Shown here piece after piece: positions 1-12,811 of a stretch of DNA of 64,000 nt (position 1 is its first letter; each line of letters starts with the position of its first letter). The position numbers and the translations under genes were made by a program. This stretch comes from Branchiostoma floridae (lineage: Eukaryota; Chordata; Leptocardii; Amphioxiformes; Branchiostomatidae): positions 7,005,576 to 7,069,575 of the forward strand of contig NC_049995.1 in the NCBI RefSeq assembly GCF_000003815.2. The letters are read 5' to 3'. The notes under the pieces are model-generated. The model was not told the origin of the DNA. It was given only the letters and a program-made list of their open reading frames with translations, and made no database searches.

Positions 1-531
1 CTCAATACCCACCGCCTCTAATCTTTAGCCGTCCCTTCCGCCCCACATGTGTCTGAAAACACCATGCCCCACTCATCCCACCTCAGAACGCATTGCTCCA
101 TCCTGACCTGTCTGACGTCCTCTGCCGCGGCAAACCCACAAGTCCCCCCGGACCACACTAGTGTGGTGTTTTGCTCTGTAGTGTATCCACAAGCCCAATT
201 CGTTCTTGCGTGTGTGTGCCCACAAGACGCTTTGCGGTTAGTGCGGGTGCGGCCCTGTTTCTGTGAGCCTGTGTTCGTGTGTGTGTGTACATGAGCGTGT
301 GTTGGTGTGTGTGTTTATATGTGTCCGTCTGTGTGTGTGTGTGTGTGTGCGCGCGCGCGCGTGTGTGTGTGTGTGTGTGTGTGTGGCTGTATGGTGTATT
401 GGGGTATATCTATTGTCATGTATTGTGCCCGAGACAAAAATATATATATATCTCCGTTGTATTTGCTGAGACTACTGTATTTACTGTATCTAAGACGCAT
501 TTACTGGTTTTGTAAATGTAAAACTCTATAG
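1..531. other. Intron of the 5'-nucleotidase gene with TG/CG microsatellite
   Basis: No exon is visible here. The stretch ends in a splice acceptor whose AG is at 530-531. It holds an imperfect TG-rich tract with an alternating CG core at about 277-386. The small ORFs on both strands are low-complexity translations of that tract. The 5' exon(s) of the nucleotidase (signal peptide and first metal-binding Asp/His) must lie left of the window. Confidence 0.6.
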
Positions 532-3500
532 GTTAAGGAGATGCGTCATAACGATGACAACGTACTGCTGCTTGATGGAGGGGACCGGTTCCAAGGAACG
601 CCATGGTTTACGGAGTTTGACGGCCTCGCCTCCTCGCGATTTATGAACATACTGCAGTACAACGCCATGGTAGGTCTTCCTTCTTACAGTGTACGTTTAC
701 AAGGAATTACGTTTTTGTTAAGTTAAATGTTTGTAGCAGTTTTAGATTAGCTTCGCTAAGAAGGTGTAGATTAGTTAGTAATATACTATGGAATTTGATA
801 TCGACGAATTTTAAATGATTATATATTATAAGTTAGAAGAACACAGTTTCCTGTCAAGATGACTGACATCGACGCGGATAAAAGTATAGTGGGGTGCATT
901 TGAGAGGCCATTTATGCACAGCAAACGAATATGTTGAATTTAAGGGCATAATCTACAAAACAATTAAAAAATTTGGTGTTCTACTTCAATATTTTGACGC
1001 CCCTTTTAGAATAGAGCGACGCAGGGTCATGGGAAACTTCGAGTAGTGCAGCCGAATCATTCAGGCAGCTGACTTTATCGGTCACATCCATTAAAAAAAA
1101 TACACACAGTCTATCCAAACTTTTTAGAAAACCAATATTGTATATTTACACACAATAAAGCCCATCCAAATTGCCTTTACTTTAACCTCATATTCCCAAT
1201 TGCCTCTACGGACTTGAGGTTAGTAACTAGTTAACAGAATAACTTTTTAACACTAAACTGGTGTCACGCGAGGACGCGAGGGGCTGAGAGGAATATTTCG
1301 CACCTATTGTTCGTCGATTACTGACAGTTAGATGACGGCAATTCATTACAAAGGGCAAATTTGAGCTGGTCCCTTCAGATGCTGGTTATATAGAATAGAA
1401 GGACAGACTGAAGAATTGACAGACAACATGACTTGATTACATAAGGTATATATTTGAAAACTTATATTACTCCAATCGTTGTACACCGGGTTATCAGAGA
1501 CGTCTTTTTAACTTGGTAAAAGGTCAAAGTAGTGAGTTTTAGAAATACGTACTGTTTGTACTTGTCCTTTACTGCTGTGGTCCTATTTGTGAGATCTCCT
1601 GATAACTGTTTAGTGATCTAGTGATATAAGGTTAACGTTCTTGTGTCATCCATCTCATATTAGATATATTTGTGATTTAAAATTGTATTTAATGATTGTA
1701 TTTTAATGGTATAGTTAACGTTTCACTTAATGTATCAATTGATATGTATGTAATCATGTGTGGGCCACGACACCAGCAAAATTTAATCATCTTTGCTGCT
1801 TGTTGTGCCTCAGTTGGTAAGTTTATGATGATCCATGTAACATACATTCGCATAATTCCACCAGGTGTCATTATACCGCCACCTCAAAAAACGTTGTTAT
1901 AGAGGCCTTCTCAAGATTGTCTTCAACACCTAAATATCTGAATTGTATTACATTTAGGATATCTAACATTCGGTGTTCAAGGCAATCCTAGGAAGACCTC
2001 TATACAAACGTTTTTTGAGGTGACGGTATTATGACACCTGGTGGAATTATGATAGTCGATGTTAACTTGATGATCCATGTACACACTTATGTCTCACACT
2101 TTTTGAAGGCGCCTGGAAACCACGACTTTGACAACGGTGTTGAGGGTCTGGTTCCCTTCCTGAGAAACGTCACATTTCCGGTGGTGGCCTGCAACATCGA
2201 CACTTCGGGAGAACCAGAACTGCAGGGTCTGATCAGGCCATCCGTTGTGCTGGACATAGGTGGAGAGAAGGTCGGGATAGTTGGGTACATCCTTGTAAAT
2301 ACACCGGCTATTTCTCCAACAGGTCAGTACTGAACAATAAGCCACTTCATGGATCCAACTGCGCATGCACAGGTCAAAGGTGAAGGCACATGCTTGTATA
2401 ATAGGGACAAAACCGTTTTTTCTTATTGGACCGGTCCAGAAAAACCGGACCTGTAAAAATTTGGTTGATCGGATGTTGGACATGTTGGAAAATGAACAGA
2501 CTATGTCAGCAGGCGTTCACACGTAATTTCGGGGCCTACCGGTCGAGGAAAGCCACAAGATCGAAGTAGATTAGAGCCTATAGTCATTTCTAAAATTTTT
2601 ACAGTCAATCGTACAGAATCTTGTTAGTCTTGTAGGATTTTAAAACCTCAGTGGTAGTCGAATATTTCACAAACAGATTTCTTTGTTGCTATATGGACCA
2701 TTGTTTAAGTATCGTCTATTCACAAGTTCTCTCATACTGAATCAGGTCCAGGTTCAGGTCCGGACCTGGACCTGATCCTCTGGACCTGAACGTCGAACCG
2801 GACCTGGACCTAAATTTTCCGTACCGGTATTCACCCATATTGTGCATTTTTCCATATGTTATATGACCTCCGGATCCGTCCGTTGTATTGCAGTGTTCTA
2901 CGTGTATGCCTCAAGGGTCTGTGCCTTTGACCCACTCATGCGAAGTTGAATTTCTTAAAAGGTGTATATCATTCACCCTTTACACATCTTATACACACAC
3001 TTACTTTTTGTCACTTTATAACCCTTGTAGTGCTGCGCCCAACATATGTTGGGAAGCATATGTTAGTATTCTTTTCAATATGCTACTTTTTTGTTACTTT
3101 CCTTCCCTATAACGTTATACATCATTACAATGCTTAACTTAAGGTCTCTACTTTTTTTAACAATGTAGCATAGTGAAAACAGTACCCCTTCTTTTTACAT
3201 TTATAGTGAAAATTTGCCAGCACCACAAGGGTTTAAGGTTACAGTATCAAATAATCGTGGTTATAGCGACGAGCTGGAGGCAGAACTCCAGTTAAAAGAT
3301 ATAAGGGAGGTGTCTGGGAGACATACAATTTCATATTTGAAGTTATCTGATAATATTTTCAATCATTATTCTCTCTACCAAATATTTAAAGGTAACTTGG
3401 TGTTTCTGGAGGAAGTGGAATCGGTGCAAGCGGAAGTGACGAAACTACTGGGTCAAGGGGTCAACAAGATCATCGCACTGGGGCATGCTGGGTACTCAAA

Positions 3501-6500
3501 GGACCAGGAAGTGGCGCGAAGGGTGTCGGGAGTGGATGTTGTTGTGGGGGGCCACACCAACACTTTTCTGTATACCGGTAAAATCAGCAGAAGCTATCCC
3601 TGATGACTAATGAATCTTAAGCACAGTTTGATATATTATGGATTTTGCGGTTTTCAGTGCTGACAAGAGGGTTTCCAGTGCTGAAGCTGCCTCACCACTG
3701 GAAGTCCAGTGCTGACGACCACTTCAACACCCGTGTTCCAGTAGCCTCTACCAGGCTCCGTGGTTCGGTGGTCTAATTGCTAATCCACTGCGTTTTCCGC
3801 AGCAGCCTTAAACTTTGCTTTTCAATATTCAAAAGTGCGCTTGAAACATGTGTTTGAATGCATATCTACACTTGAACATGGCAATTTACAGAACCTTTGT
3901 GTGTAAATGCATCAAGCATGAAGCTTATAGTCGTGCAGCCTTGTGGTATTCAGAAAACAGTATAAATTTGCCTTAACGGACGCCTCTGTGCAAAATTCGT
4001 TCATAGATTTCTGCTCAAGCCCGTGCAATAAATCTAATTTTACATTAGACTACATCTGTAACTAAAGTTGATAAACACCACAGATCGACTACAGATGTGC
4101 AATAGTCACAAGTACTAAAAATCAAGCTAAAATTTCACATCATACCTTTTAGTAACAGATATAAACTTGTATTTCTCTAATTTTTTACCTATGCTAGGTA
4201 TACTGCCATCGTCAGAAGTGCCCTTAGGTCCCTACCCGCTGATTATCGACTCCGAGGTGGACCTCGGTCGGCAGGTACCCGTAGTACAGGCCTACGCCTA
4301 CGGCAAATACCTCGGTCACCTCCGCTTGACGTTTGACAGCGACGGGGACCTTGTCAGGTGGAGCGGTAACCCCATTCTCCTAGACAACTCCGTACATAAG
4401 GGTGAGCGATATTACGTCATGGATATATAATATTATGTACTAATGTGTGTACGCTAAGGTGTGAAACACTAGAGGCGAGTAGAACATTTTTTACCCCATT
4501 GCAAGCTCGCTCCCCGGATTCGAACCCGCGACCTATCGCAACGGACCTGGGCAGCCCCAAAATCAAGCACGCTACCGATTTTGCCACAAAAGCCAATAGC
4601 CCTTTTGGCAGGGACAGTAGGAGGTGCTTGAACCCCACTGTTACTCTAAGATATATTTTAAATCACATATTTTCTTTCTTATTGACGAAGATCCTGAAGT
4701 GCTGGAGGTGGTCACAGATCTGAAGGAAAACTTAAACCACACCAAGGAAGTGATCGGCAGAAGCAATGTTTTTCTCCAAGGAGTTTATGAAACCTGCACA
4801 GTGGTGAGATATAGTTTTTCCTTTGATCCATTACATTCTTCTATAAAGATTTTCATAATTCCAACAGCCTATCCGTGTCAAAATGTTTGAATAGTAGACA
4901 ATGAATCAAAGCAAAAGGCCCTTCGGACATAAACAAAACATGTAACGTTATGACATATTGAACCAAGAACCTCAGTCTTTACTTAGATTCTTCTGGGAGT
5001 AATTTGAAATACAGTACTTAAAGAAACATACAAGGTATGAAAGACAGAACAATAAGGCTAATTTATCAAAGCTGTATCGTGCAAGCGAGGTTTGAGTGTA
5101 GATTCACGCATTAATATTTTTACTTTCGAAGTGCGTTGTTTCCAGTTTACTTTGCTTAAGCCAGACGTCTATAAGTAAGCAAGTCAGCAAAATTTGGGCT
5201 TATTTTCAGAGTGTTTAAATCAAACCCTAAATTTGAGTGGTTGACGTGGGAAGGTTGAAAGTTCGAGTCCTGGTTGTCCTTGCCCCCCTATTTTCTGCGC
5301 TCGCTGATGTAAAGTTTCACATTTATAGCACAGGCAGGACGATTTTGCTTGAAGGTCTCATTGATGGGTTTTTTCTGCCCATAGACTTTTATGTTATAAA
5401 ACGTGTATTACATGGGGGCGTTCATAATGAACTTACTTGAAATATATTGATATCATTCATTCTTTTTTCATCATATCACACATTTACCCTTCATCATGTA
5501 AAAAAAATCACGATAACCTGTAGACATAAGTCTTTTTTTATGACAATTACAAAATACAGTTAGCCAAGCACCGCAACAGGAACATTTCAGCTGCCAAAAG
5601 AAAGCCGCACAACTTAGAACCCAGGACTGTGTACCTCCGACCTAGCGCGCGGCTGCCAAACTTTACTTGCTTATCTCTTCAGTTACAAACAAACTTTCAC
5701 CATGGCAATTTAAATTTTGAGATCAGTTCGACTGGCTAAAAGGGAATTTAAAAGCACGCGTCCATGCAGCCGTTTCTTTTTTTCGGCTCGGATCTCTTTT
5801 AGTGTGCCCACTCGGAGTAATTAATGCATCAATGAGACTTGAAAGTGTAACTGTAGCAATCATGCTGAAGCAAAGAAAAACTGAACTGTACTTTAATACA
5901 CAAAAATTTGACATTAGTATTTTGTGACGTCACGTTATGTAGATAAAACACGCGCGTAAGGCCAACAGCATCAGGGCTCTATGTCATTTCTAAACAGAGA
6001 CCCGGGGGGGGGGGGGTCACCATAAAATTCCTGCAACATATGCTTAGCCGCTCATTACGTATTCTACCTACATTACGTGACGTCACGGAAGCAATGGGTT
6101 ACTCATTTTGCTAACTTCAGGACAGACTTGAGTTTAAATTTTTGTCTAATTTTTGTGAAGGAAAATACAGATGAACGTTGCCTCAAGAAAGACTTTGGTC
6201 ATCTTAAACATTATGATGAATGCTTTAATTTGCTAATTGAATACCCGAAAGATGGAGTGTAACATGGGCAACCTAATCACGGATGCAATGGTGCACCAGA
6301 ACATCAAGTTCCCGGATGAACTCTACTGGAACGACGTCGCCATAGGAATATACAATAGCGACAGTATCCGAGCGTCAATGAGGAAGGGTGATTATTTACA
6401 GTCTTATGCTGTGTTTTGTATATTTTGATTCTGCTCGTTTCATAAACCTAGACAATGTCCCTTATACGTGCAAGAAAATTGGACAATCTGCAAATAGACT

Positions 6501-9500
6501 TAAACAGCATGCCATATGTTGTATGAGATGCTATGTGAAGTGATTAAAGTTTAACTTTGTCAGGTTGTTGTTGTTGTTGTTGTGTGTGTGCATTATAAGT
6601 TATACGTGTATGTGTGTTAGAGAGAGAGAGAGAGAGAAAGAAAGAGAGAGAGAGAGCATTGTGCTTCATAAAGGTTTACGTGTTGTAGGATATCTGTGTT
6701 TTAGTTTTCTGTGTGCAAGCGTATCCGTATCTTTGCACCCACGTGTAAACCTTAGGTCACATTTCCAAACCGGGGCCCGGCCGGGCAGCTTTAGGAAGCA
6801 AAAAGAATGATATAAAAGACACCAAAATACATGAAATGTCAAAATAAGGTTCATAGGCATGATTTGTTTATATTTCTAGGTATACACTTTAATTTTTCGT
6901 TTCTTAGATCATCCCGGCCTGGCCCCAGCAGTTATCGCTAAAAAAACTAACGGTTTAATTTCGTTTTGTTGCATTTCATACTAATAATAACTTACCACCT
7001 CCTTGAAACATAAACACTGTGTATGATTTCTTTTACATTGTAAAGGTCTTATTGATGTGGAATCAGTACTGTTCACCCTGCCGTTCGGCAACACCTTTGA
7101 CATCGTGGAACTGAGGGGTGAACACCTGTATGAAGTGTTCGAATACTCAGGGTCAATGTGGTCCTCGGGAGAATTCTTGCAAGTGTCAGGTGGGTTTAAC
7201 GTTTTTCATATTTGATATTTGATGTGTTTTTTTTTCTACACCAATTTTTCTCATCGTCATAATTATTCATTTTAGTGCGGCGGTTTTTCCAAGCTGCACG
7301 TATGCAGTTATAGATTAGTGGTGTTATATTCTCTTTTGTTTCATAAAACCATGGACTGCTACTCTTCACATTGATAGTTTTTTCTGCAAAATAACAATTA
7401 CGTACTAAGCCACGGAATGGATTTTAGAATCAGTCAGAAGTTTCACATAGCATCTATCTAGTTTTTTGAGTAACTTTTCTTCGTATCTTATTACATGGGT
7501 GTCCTATTATGTTTTAGATTCATGTATTTAGCTCGAATCTTTATTTGTGTAGGTATCATAGTTTACAGCTAAATCTAAATTGTACTTTTATACACACATA
7601 TTTTTGACCACTCTACCTTTGGACAAGTGTTCATCAAGGAATAGACCATCCAAAGCACCTGTGACGTTACTTTATGCATTAGTATAAATGCCGTTGTGGC
7701 CATGAGCTGTAGGTCCATTTGTTTATATAAGTTTAAATTTACCTGGTCGTTGATGCCAATGATGGTCTTGCTGTTTGAATCAAAAGTTCTTAGTATATTG
7801 GAAGCGTGAATGTAAGTTCATCTGTAACGGTATATAGTAGAGTAGATTCATCCCTCAAGCTACCGTGACATCTTGCACACTGCAGTCGTCCCTCAGAAAG
7901 ACATCTGGAGCCGCATAGTTCAAGTTTTGAACTTTTATTCAGCCTGTCGGCCAAACTAGTTTCGCTATGTACAGCTTCTTCAGTGGCTAGAGGCTAAATG
8001 ACACAAGTACAGTGAAGTTTGCACTTATATACCTTTCCAGTGCATTCTGCCCTGGTACATATTGCACCTTAGATCCTAGGGGCAGGTTGCCCTGACCTTA
8101 AGTGACCTATGACCTATGACTTCATCTGTAACGGTAGTTAACATTATGTTACAATTCTAAGACTTTACATCCGTTCGCAAAATAAAACGCTTACCAGCAA
8201 GCTTTCGATCAGTCCTCTGGTCTTTCTCAAGTTGACATGACCCAACATCTAAGTCACACGTCCGGAACGGAAGTGTGACGTCAGCAAAAGGTCAAAGGTG
8301 CTTGGCAGTCGGTATCGGCCCCCGTCTTTGATGATGTGGCACTTCTGTTCCGGACGTGCGACTTAGGTGTTGGATCAATTCAAATTGAGGACTGATCGAA
8401 AGCTTGTTGGTAAGCGCCTTATTTTGTGCACGTATATAAAGTCTTAAAAATGGAACATTATATTGGAAGCGTATACAGCATTTGTGGCCAAAGGCATAAT
8501 GACTGACGAGCCTCTTACCACAAACCACAGGAATACTGGTTGAGTACGACCTGAGCAAACCAAAAGGAAACAGAGTAGTGTCTCTAGAGGCCCGGTGTAC
8601 CGCCTGTGATGTTCCGGAATTCATGCCCGTGCAGACGGATTCTATCTACAAGGTAAAAAAAAAGTAGTGATATCCATAGCCTATCAAATACTACCTACAT
8701 TGCAGACAAGTACAAGAAACAAACTATCAAATTTCCTAAATATTTCTGTAGCAAGATTTTGGAGGTGTATAGAAAGGATATGTCAGATTTAAGTTGTTTT
8801 TTTGTTACCTTCGTCAAGAAGGTTATGCTTACAAGAGCGCTTATAGAAAAACAACATGTATGTAATATGTAAGTTTGTATGTGTCTCTGTTTAGCAGTAT
8901 AGATAGTTTATTTGCAAGTTCATGTCCGTAGGCTGATTATCAGCACATGCATGGTGATAGGGAATATGCATGTAACAGTAAACTGTGATAAATATTATCA
9001 TACAAAGAGACTACTGGAAAACTAGTTGACTTTTCATCAGCATAACTTAATAATCTAAATTTAGATTGGCATTCAATTCTGTATATGGTAAGGGGTTGCT
9101 TTTTTTAAAAGAAATTGATATATTTCGAGTTCCTTTAAGGTTTGACTTTTATATCTTCAATTTAAATTGCAGTTTCTTAAATTAAAGTTTCGTTATGTTG
9201 TAGAAAGCTAGTGTTCTTTGAATACTTTACCAAAAGTCTGAGCCCTCATTATTTCCACTCCGCGTACCGTAGGTACGCTAGGGAGTGAAAATATTGTGTT
9301 CGTATTGTTTCTTCTTTCTGTCTTTCTTCTTCTTTCTTTCTCCTGTCGCGATCGTAAATGTGATTCCTCTCCGTTACATACGTTATTGAATTTACGTTGG
9401 GAGTTTCGATTTTTTTTCCAGATAATTCTGCCATCCCACCTTGCAAACGGCGAAAGAGGGTACAGTATGATATCAGACAACAAACTCAGCCACCATATAC

Positions 9501-10603
9501 CAGGTTAGCCCATTTGGCTTTATTTTCTTTTTTAAATCAAGTGATCTAAAATATTTAAAGTGTTTCTGGCACCAAAAAAATCAAAGTGCAACATTTGTCT
9601 GATTATAATCATTAATAAAAGATATACTCACATATCATAGACATTTGCACTACTAAAAAGTATTCTATTTATTGAACATTAATTCTTCAAACATTGAATT
9701 ACCATTTTCTTAATGCAGCTGCCAGGTAATTAAATCAAACGATGATTACTTATTCGATTTGATGTTTGATTATGGATAATTTTACCTTCAATGTCATCAG
9801 AAGAGTTTATATTTAGTCCAGAAGTCTGTGTTCTTTGAATGATGTTATTATCATTGAAGTAAACAAATGATTGTTGTATTCTAATGCCATTAACACTTAA
9901 GCTGAAAACGTGGACGTAAAAACTGAAATGCATCAACATCATATTGTAATAATAACTATACATAATACAAGGGCACGGCATTTATAAACTGTACAAGGGA
10001 GTAGAATATTTACTACACACAGGTCTGGAAACCGATAAAAAAATATATTTTTTTATTTGCTTTACCGTGACACTAGATAATTATTAACAAAGAAATAATG
10101 AATTTTTTCTGATATTTCTTTAAAGTTAGACCACTGAAAAGAAGTGGGTCAGTGACACTCGTACAGCTTGCAAAAATTGCTGACAAAATGCTTGTCCTAT
10201 TTCATCGAAAGGTCCGTGCAACATGTAACATGAACCCACGTAAATGTGATATTTGTCCCTTTCTTGCGAACCCTGCTATCCATCCAACCTCCTTACTTTG
10301 GTTTCACTAGATAGGCGAAATACTGGGTCCTTGTAGATTATAACTCTTAGGCTACCTTTTACGCGAGCATGTGCAGTTGGACGGGTAAATGCATCCAATA
10401 ATTTTTCCTTAATTTCAACAGCTTTGCTGGACTCGGACATGTTGATTGGATACATCCGGGCGACCTCACCCATCACTACTGGGGTGGAGCGGCGCATCAC
10501 ATTCACTGAAGAAGCGCCGCCTTGCACATCCGGTGGAACAGCAGCTCTTGTTTTCAATTTGGGTTTCATTCTGTGTGTCCTCTTTCGCAGAGTGTTCTTG
10601 TAG
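532..10603 (+). CDS. NT5E: 5'-nucleotidase (CD73/NT5E family), ten exons, 5' end outside window
   Basis: Ecto-5'-nucleotidase homologue; the family hydrolyses extracellular AMP to adenosine as a GPI-anchored, metal-dependent enzyme. Exons, all joining in phase with GT/AG borders: 532-669, 2109-2322, 3392-3577, 4198-4401, 4691-4803, 6252-6387, 7046-7189, 8531-8652, 9422-9503, 10422-10603. They give 506 residues plus stop; with the missing N-terminus this matches the usual length of about 570. Visible motifs (fragment numbering): LLLDGGDRFQGT in exon 1, GNHDFDNG at 49-56, GHAGY, GGHTNTFLYTG from 170, ECNMGNLITDAM from 287, FTLPFGNTFD, SSGEFLQVSG and ILPSHLANG. The last exon ends in a hydrophobic stretch after a small-residue Ser-Gly-Gly site, as in a GPI-attachment signal. 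The position normally read NGGGIR is NSDSIR (320-325). Introns carry a fold-back MITE, a SINE and microsatellites. The terminal exon is overlapped by a minus-strand shadow ORF, which hides it. Confidence 0.93.
1851..2051. mobile_element. Fold-back MITE in 5'-nucleotidase intron
   Basis: Inverted repeats of about 60 bp: the left arm reads CATAATTCCACCAGGTGTCA and the right end is its near-complement, ending at 2051. The middle is about 80 bp. A 14-bp direct repeat (GATGATCCATGTA-type) lies just outside each side, near 1828 and 2070. No coding capacity. Superfamily not assignable. Confidence 0.7.
2735..2825. repeat. GGTCC-rich repeat, fragment of a hAT-like MITE family
   Basis: Overlapping palindromic words built on CAGGTCCGGACCTG and GGTTCAGGTCC. 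The same words fill the interior of the better preserved element at 31090-31520, so this is probably a partial copy. Located in an intron of the 5'-nucleotidase gene. Confidence 0.5.
4470..4645 (-). mobile_element. tRNA-derived SINE in 5'-nucleotidase intron
   Basis: On the minus strand a tRNA-like head is visible: an A-box-like segment, then GGGTTCGAATCC, a perfect B box. The 5' flank on the minus strand, GTAACAGTGGGGTTCAAGC, recurs at the right edge of the window (63974-63993 region), so the two belong to one family. No coding capacity. Confidence 0.65.
4810..6250. other. 5'-nucleotidase intron, no gene seen
   Basis: Long intron between the exons ending at 4803 and starting at 6252. It contains a weak tRNA-like B box near 5250 (AGTTCGAGTCC), a G12 run at 6005-6016 and several CRE-like TGACGTCA cores. 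No convincing exon was found. Confidence 0.5.
6571..6660. repeat. Compound TG/GA microsatellite in intron
   Basis: GTT and TG repeats followed by about 40 bp of GA repeats with AAAG interruptions. It lies in the 5'-nucleotidase intron between 6387 and 7046. Confidence 0.85.
8158..8446. mobile_element. Large fold-back MITE beside a 5'-nucleotidase exon
   Basis: Nearly the whole segment is an imperfect inverted repeat. AAGCTTTCGATCAGTCCT on the left pairs with AGGACTGATCGAAAGCTT on the right. The outer arms (AAGACTTTA / TAAAGTCTT) and inner arms (CACGTCCGGAAC / GTTCCGGACGTG) also pair. It ends about 85 bp before the exon at 8531. No ORF. Confidence 0.75.
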
Positions 10604-10639
10604 AAAAGTTACATGTTCTAATTTTTCATTGTAATCAAG

Positions 10640-10812
10640 ACTGTAGTAACAAATTAACCTGATGTATTCAGTAGTTCAGGGTGTTCTGCAAAAACCACAT
10701 TCTCTCTCATGTACATACACACACATAACTCTCATAAACAGACGCACAAACGCAAACACGTCAAAAAATACACATGTACAATCGCACACAGACACACACA
10801 CAAACACACACA

Positions 10813-10845
<33 letters not shown>

Positions 10846-11080
10846 GCGCGCGCTTTTTGGCACTATATTTCGATATCCCTGTACTTTTTTGTCCTTTTGT
10901 TTTTACTTGAATGATGTTAGATTCCTGTGATTTGAATAAAAGATCTTGGTTACATTTTAATTAAAGATTAGAGTATCACAAAATAAGCTATTTTCTATTT
11001 CTTGGGGGTATAATTAATGTACAACTTAAACCAAAATAAAACACACAAACACATTACGTCAGAACTACAACTGCAATCTT
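10640..11080 (+). promoter_or_regulatory. 3' UTR region of the 5'-nucleotidase with poly-A signal
   Basis: An AATAAA hexamer lies at 10935-10940, about 330 bp past the stop codon and in transcript orientation. A CA-repeat microsatellite (about 10775-10848, ending in alternating CG) lies between stop and signal; the histidine/threonine-rich ORFs there are translations of it. Confidence 0.55.
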
Positions 11081-11092
11081 ATTACGAGGGGC

Positions 11093-11662
11093 GTGCAATT
11101 AGTAATGGTCCTGACCCATTTCCCATAGCAGGAGATTAATGAAACTTGGCACAGTTATTAGTCTTTCTCTTCATAGGAATCACCCAGAGTTATGCATTTC
11201 TCCCATCGTTTGATGCAGCTCTGGACACCGATTTTGTAGGACACCCCAGGTTGGTCCTCCAACTGATGCCTCATCAATGGCACAAGAGGGACGACCAGGT
11301 CTGGGAGCTGTTTCCACAGACTTCCAGCCACGTTTGAATTCAGGATGCCAGCGTTTTACAAGGTCATATGATGGGGCATCATCACCATAAGTTTCATTTA
11401 TTTCATCAAAAGTCTTCTTTGGTGTGCGTCCTTTCAAATACAAAAACCGGATCACTGCGCGACACTCAACTGGTTCCATTTCACACCTGGTCCATTTCGC
11501 ACCTGACTAAGTTCAAACACCAGTAAATCAGAAACCACAATTAGTTCAGAGCTGTCTTGCAACATAAGCCATAGAGATATGAATTATTACACATACAAAA
11601 TTTCATTTAGATCAGACAACTGGAAGTGGGTCAGGACCATTACTTATTGCACGTCCCTCGTA
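11093..11662. mobile_element. Internally deleted mariner-type element with TIRs
   Basis: Terminal inverted repeats of about 36 bp (left starts CGAGGGGCGTGCAATTAGTA; right complement CGAGGGACGTGCAATAAGTA) differ at about three positions. They are flanked by TA dinucleotides (11093-11094 and 11661-11662), the Tc1/mariner target. The interior holds the remains of a minus-strand transposase. Confidence 0.88.
11158..11479 (-). pseudogene. Mariner transposase remnant (N- and C-terminal ends only)
   Basis: The minus-strand start MEPVECRAVIRFLYLKGRTP, then a segment ending in ETAPRPGRPS, is the N-terminal helix-turn-helix region of mariner transposases (the family's PRPGRP linker is visible). The reading frame then shifts, and another frame gives SCIKRWEKCITLGDSYEEKD before a TAA at 11158-11160; the WEKCI motif is the usual mariner C-terminus. 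The catalytic D,D34D core is absent, so most of the roughly 1-kb gene has been deleted. It cannot encode an active enzyme. Confidence 0.85.
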
Positions 11663-12811
11663 CAACGAAGTTGACATGACATGAAATTGTGTATTTCCAG
11701 AAGACGCGTATCACTCAATTAAAGATATACTGCTTTCATTTATCTTTATGAAACTTGACAGTGGAATTTTTGTGGGCAACAGATCTGGGTTACTTACTTT
11801 GCCAATGTTGTACATAGATGTATTGCTTGAAGTTAATGAACAAACATTTGATAACGATGATTTGCCATTTTCGTTGTCTCAACTTTAAAAGTTTTACACC
11901 GACAAGATGAAATCAAATCGCTTTTCATTTGCTGTCCATGTAGCTGAAGTTCTGCTACATATCTAATCTAGCAACATAAAATTAATTGAATAGATGGCAT
12001 TTCAGCTCTTTGTAATCCAATGTATTGTCTTCCCTTCTCTTAGATATCCCTTTGCACATATTTCCTTGGAACTTTTATAGATTAAAAATCGACTATTCAC
12101 ATCGTGATTATCTGTTGTTAAGAAGGAGGACTAGATTGGGGAATTGGGGAATTCTTGTATCTGTCCGTTCTGCACTTTACAGTTTTGAACTTCTTCGATG
12201 AAGTCTGGTTTACTGATGAAGTCTTGAAGTCAAATCAAGAAGTACCGGAGTCCCTCTTCACAAGTCTTGGAGCCAAGAAATGCCATCGACTGAAGAAACA
12301 AAAGTAGTGTTGCCAAGAATGGCCAACCAGCATCGCCATAGTGTGTAAAGATGCAAACACACGCTCTCATTCACTTGAGGAAAAGACATTGAACCCCAAT
12401 TTACCAAGTTCAGGAAAAATGACATCCGATGCTTTTTTTATCATCTGCTTCTCAGCTAGCCAAAACAAACGTTAAAGTTTTGATAACTAATCCAAATACA
12501 ACTTCTGCATTTTCCTCCTGAAATCCATATCGATTTTTACTCAGTACATTTCAACAACGACAGAAATGCATGGCCAGAGGATAGCAGACACAAACGACTG
12601 CGACATAACGATATTTTTGGTCATGTATTTCATTTAATATAAGTGTCGTAGTCAGACCCAGAACTACAAACAAACGTGTGAGACCCAGAATTGCAAACAT
12701 GCTTAGAATCATGCACACACGCAGACAGGTGAAAATTTAATCTTACTACGGGAGTTAAAGCCTCTTGACCTAAATACCTGTCTTCAGCAATATTCGCAAC
12801 ATTACCGGTAT

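Noticed and set aside
3205-3391. An open frame (APQGFKVTVSNNRGYSDELE...) runs straight into the 5'-nucleotidase exon at 3392
   Set aside because: The preceding AG would give the wrong phase relative to the upstream exon, and the residues do not fit between the two nucleotidase blocks, which join perfectly without it.
10126-10310. A phase-compatible open frame that could serve as the nucleotidase terminal exon
   Set aside because: It has no similarity to the CD73 C-terminus and no GPI-type hydrophobic end. The exon at 10422-10603 has both.
10276-10569. 97-codon minus-strand ORF with plausible composition
   Set aside because: It is the antisense shadow of the real plus-strand terminal exon of the 5'-nucleotidase.
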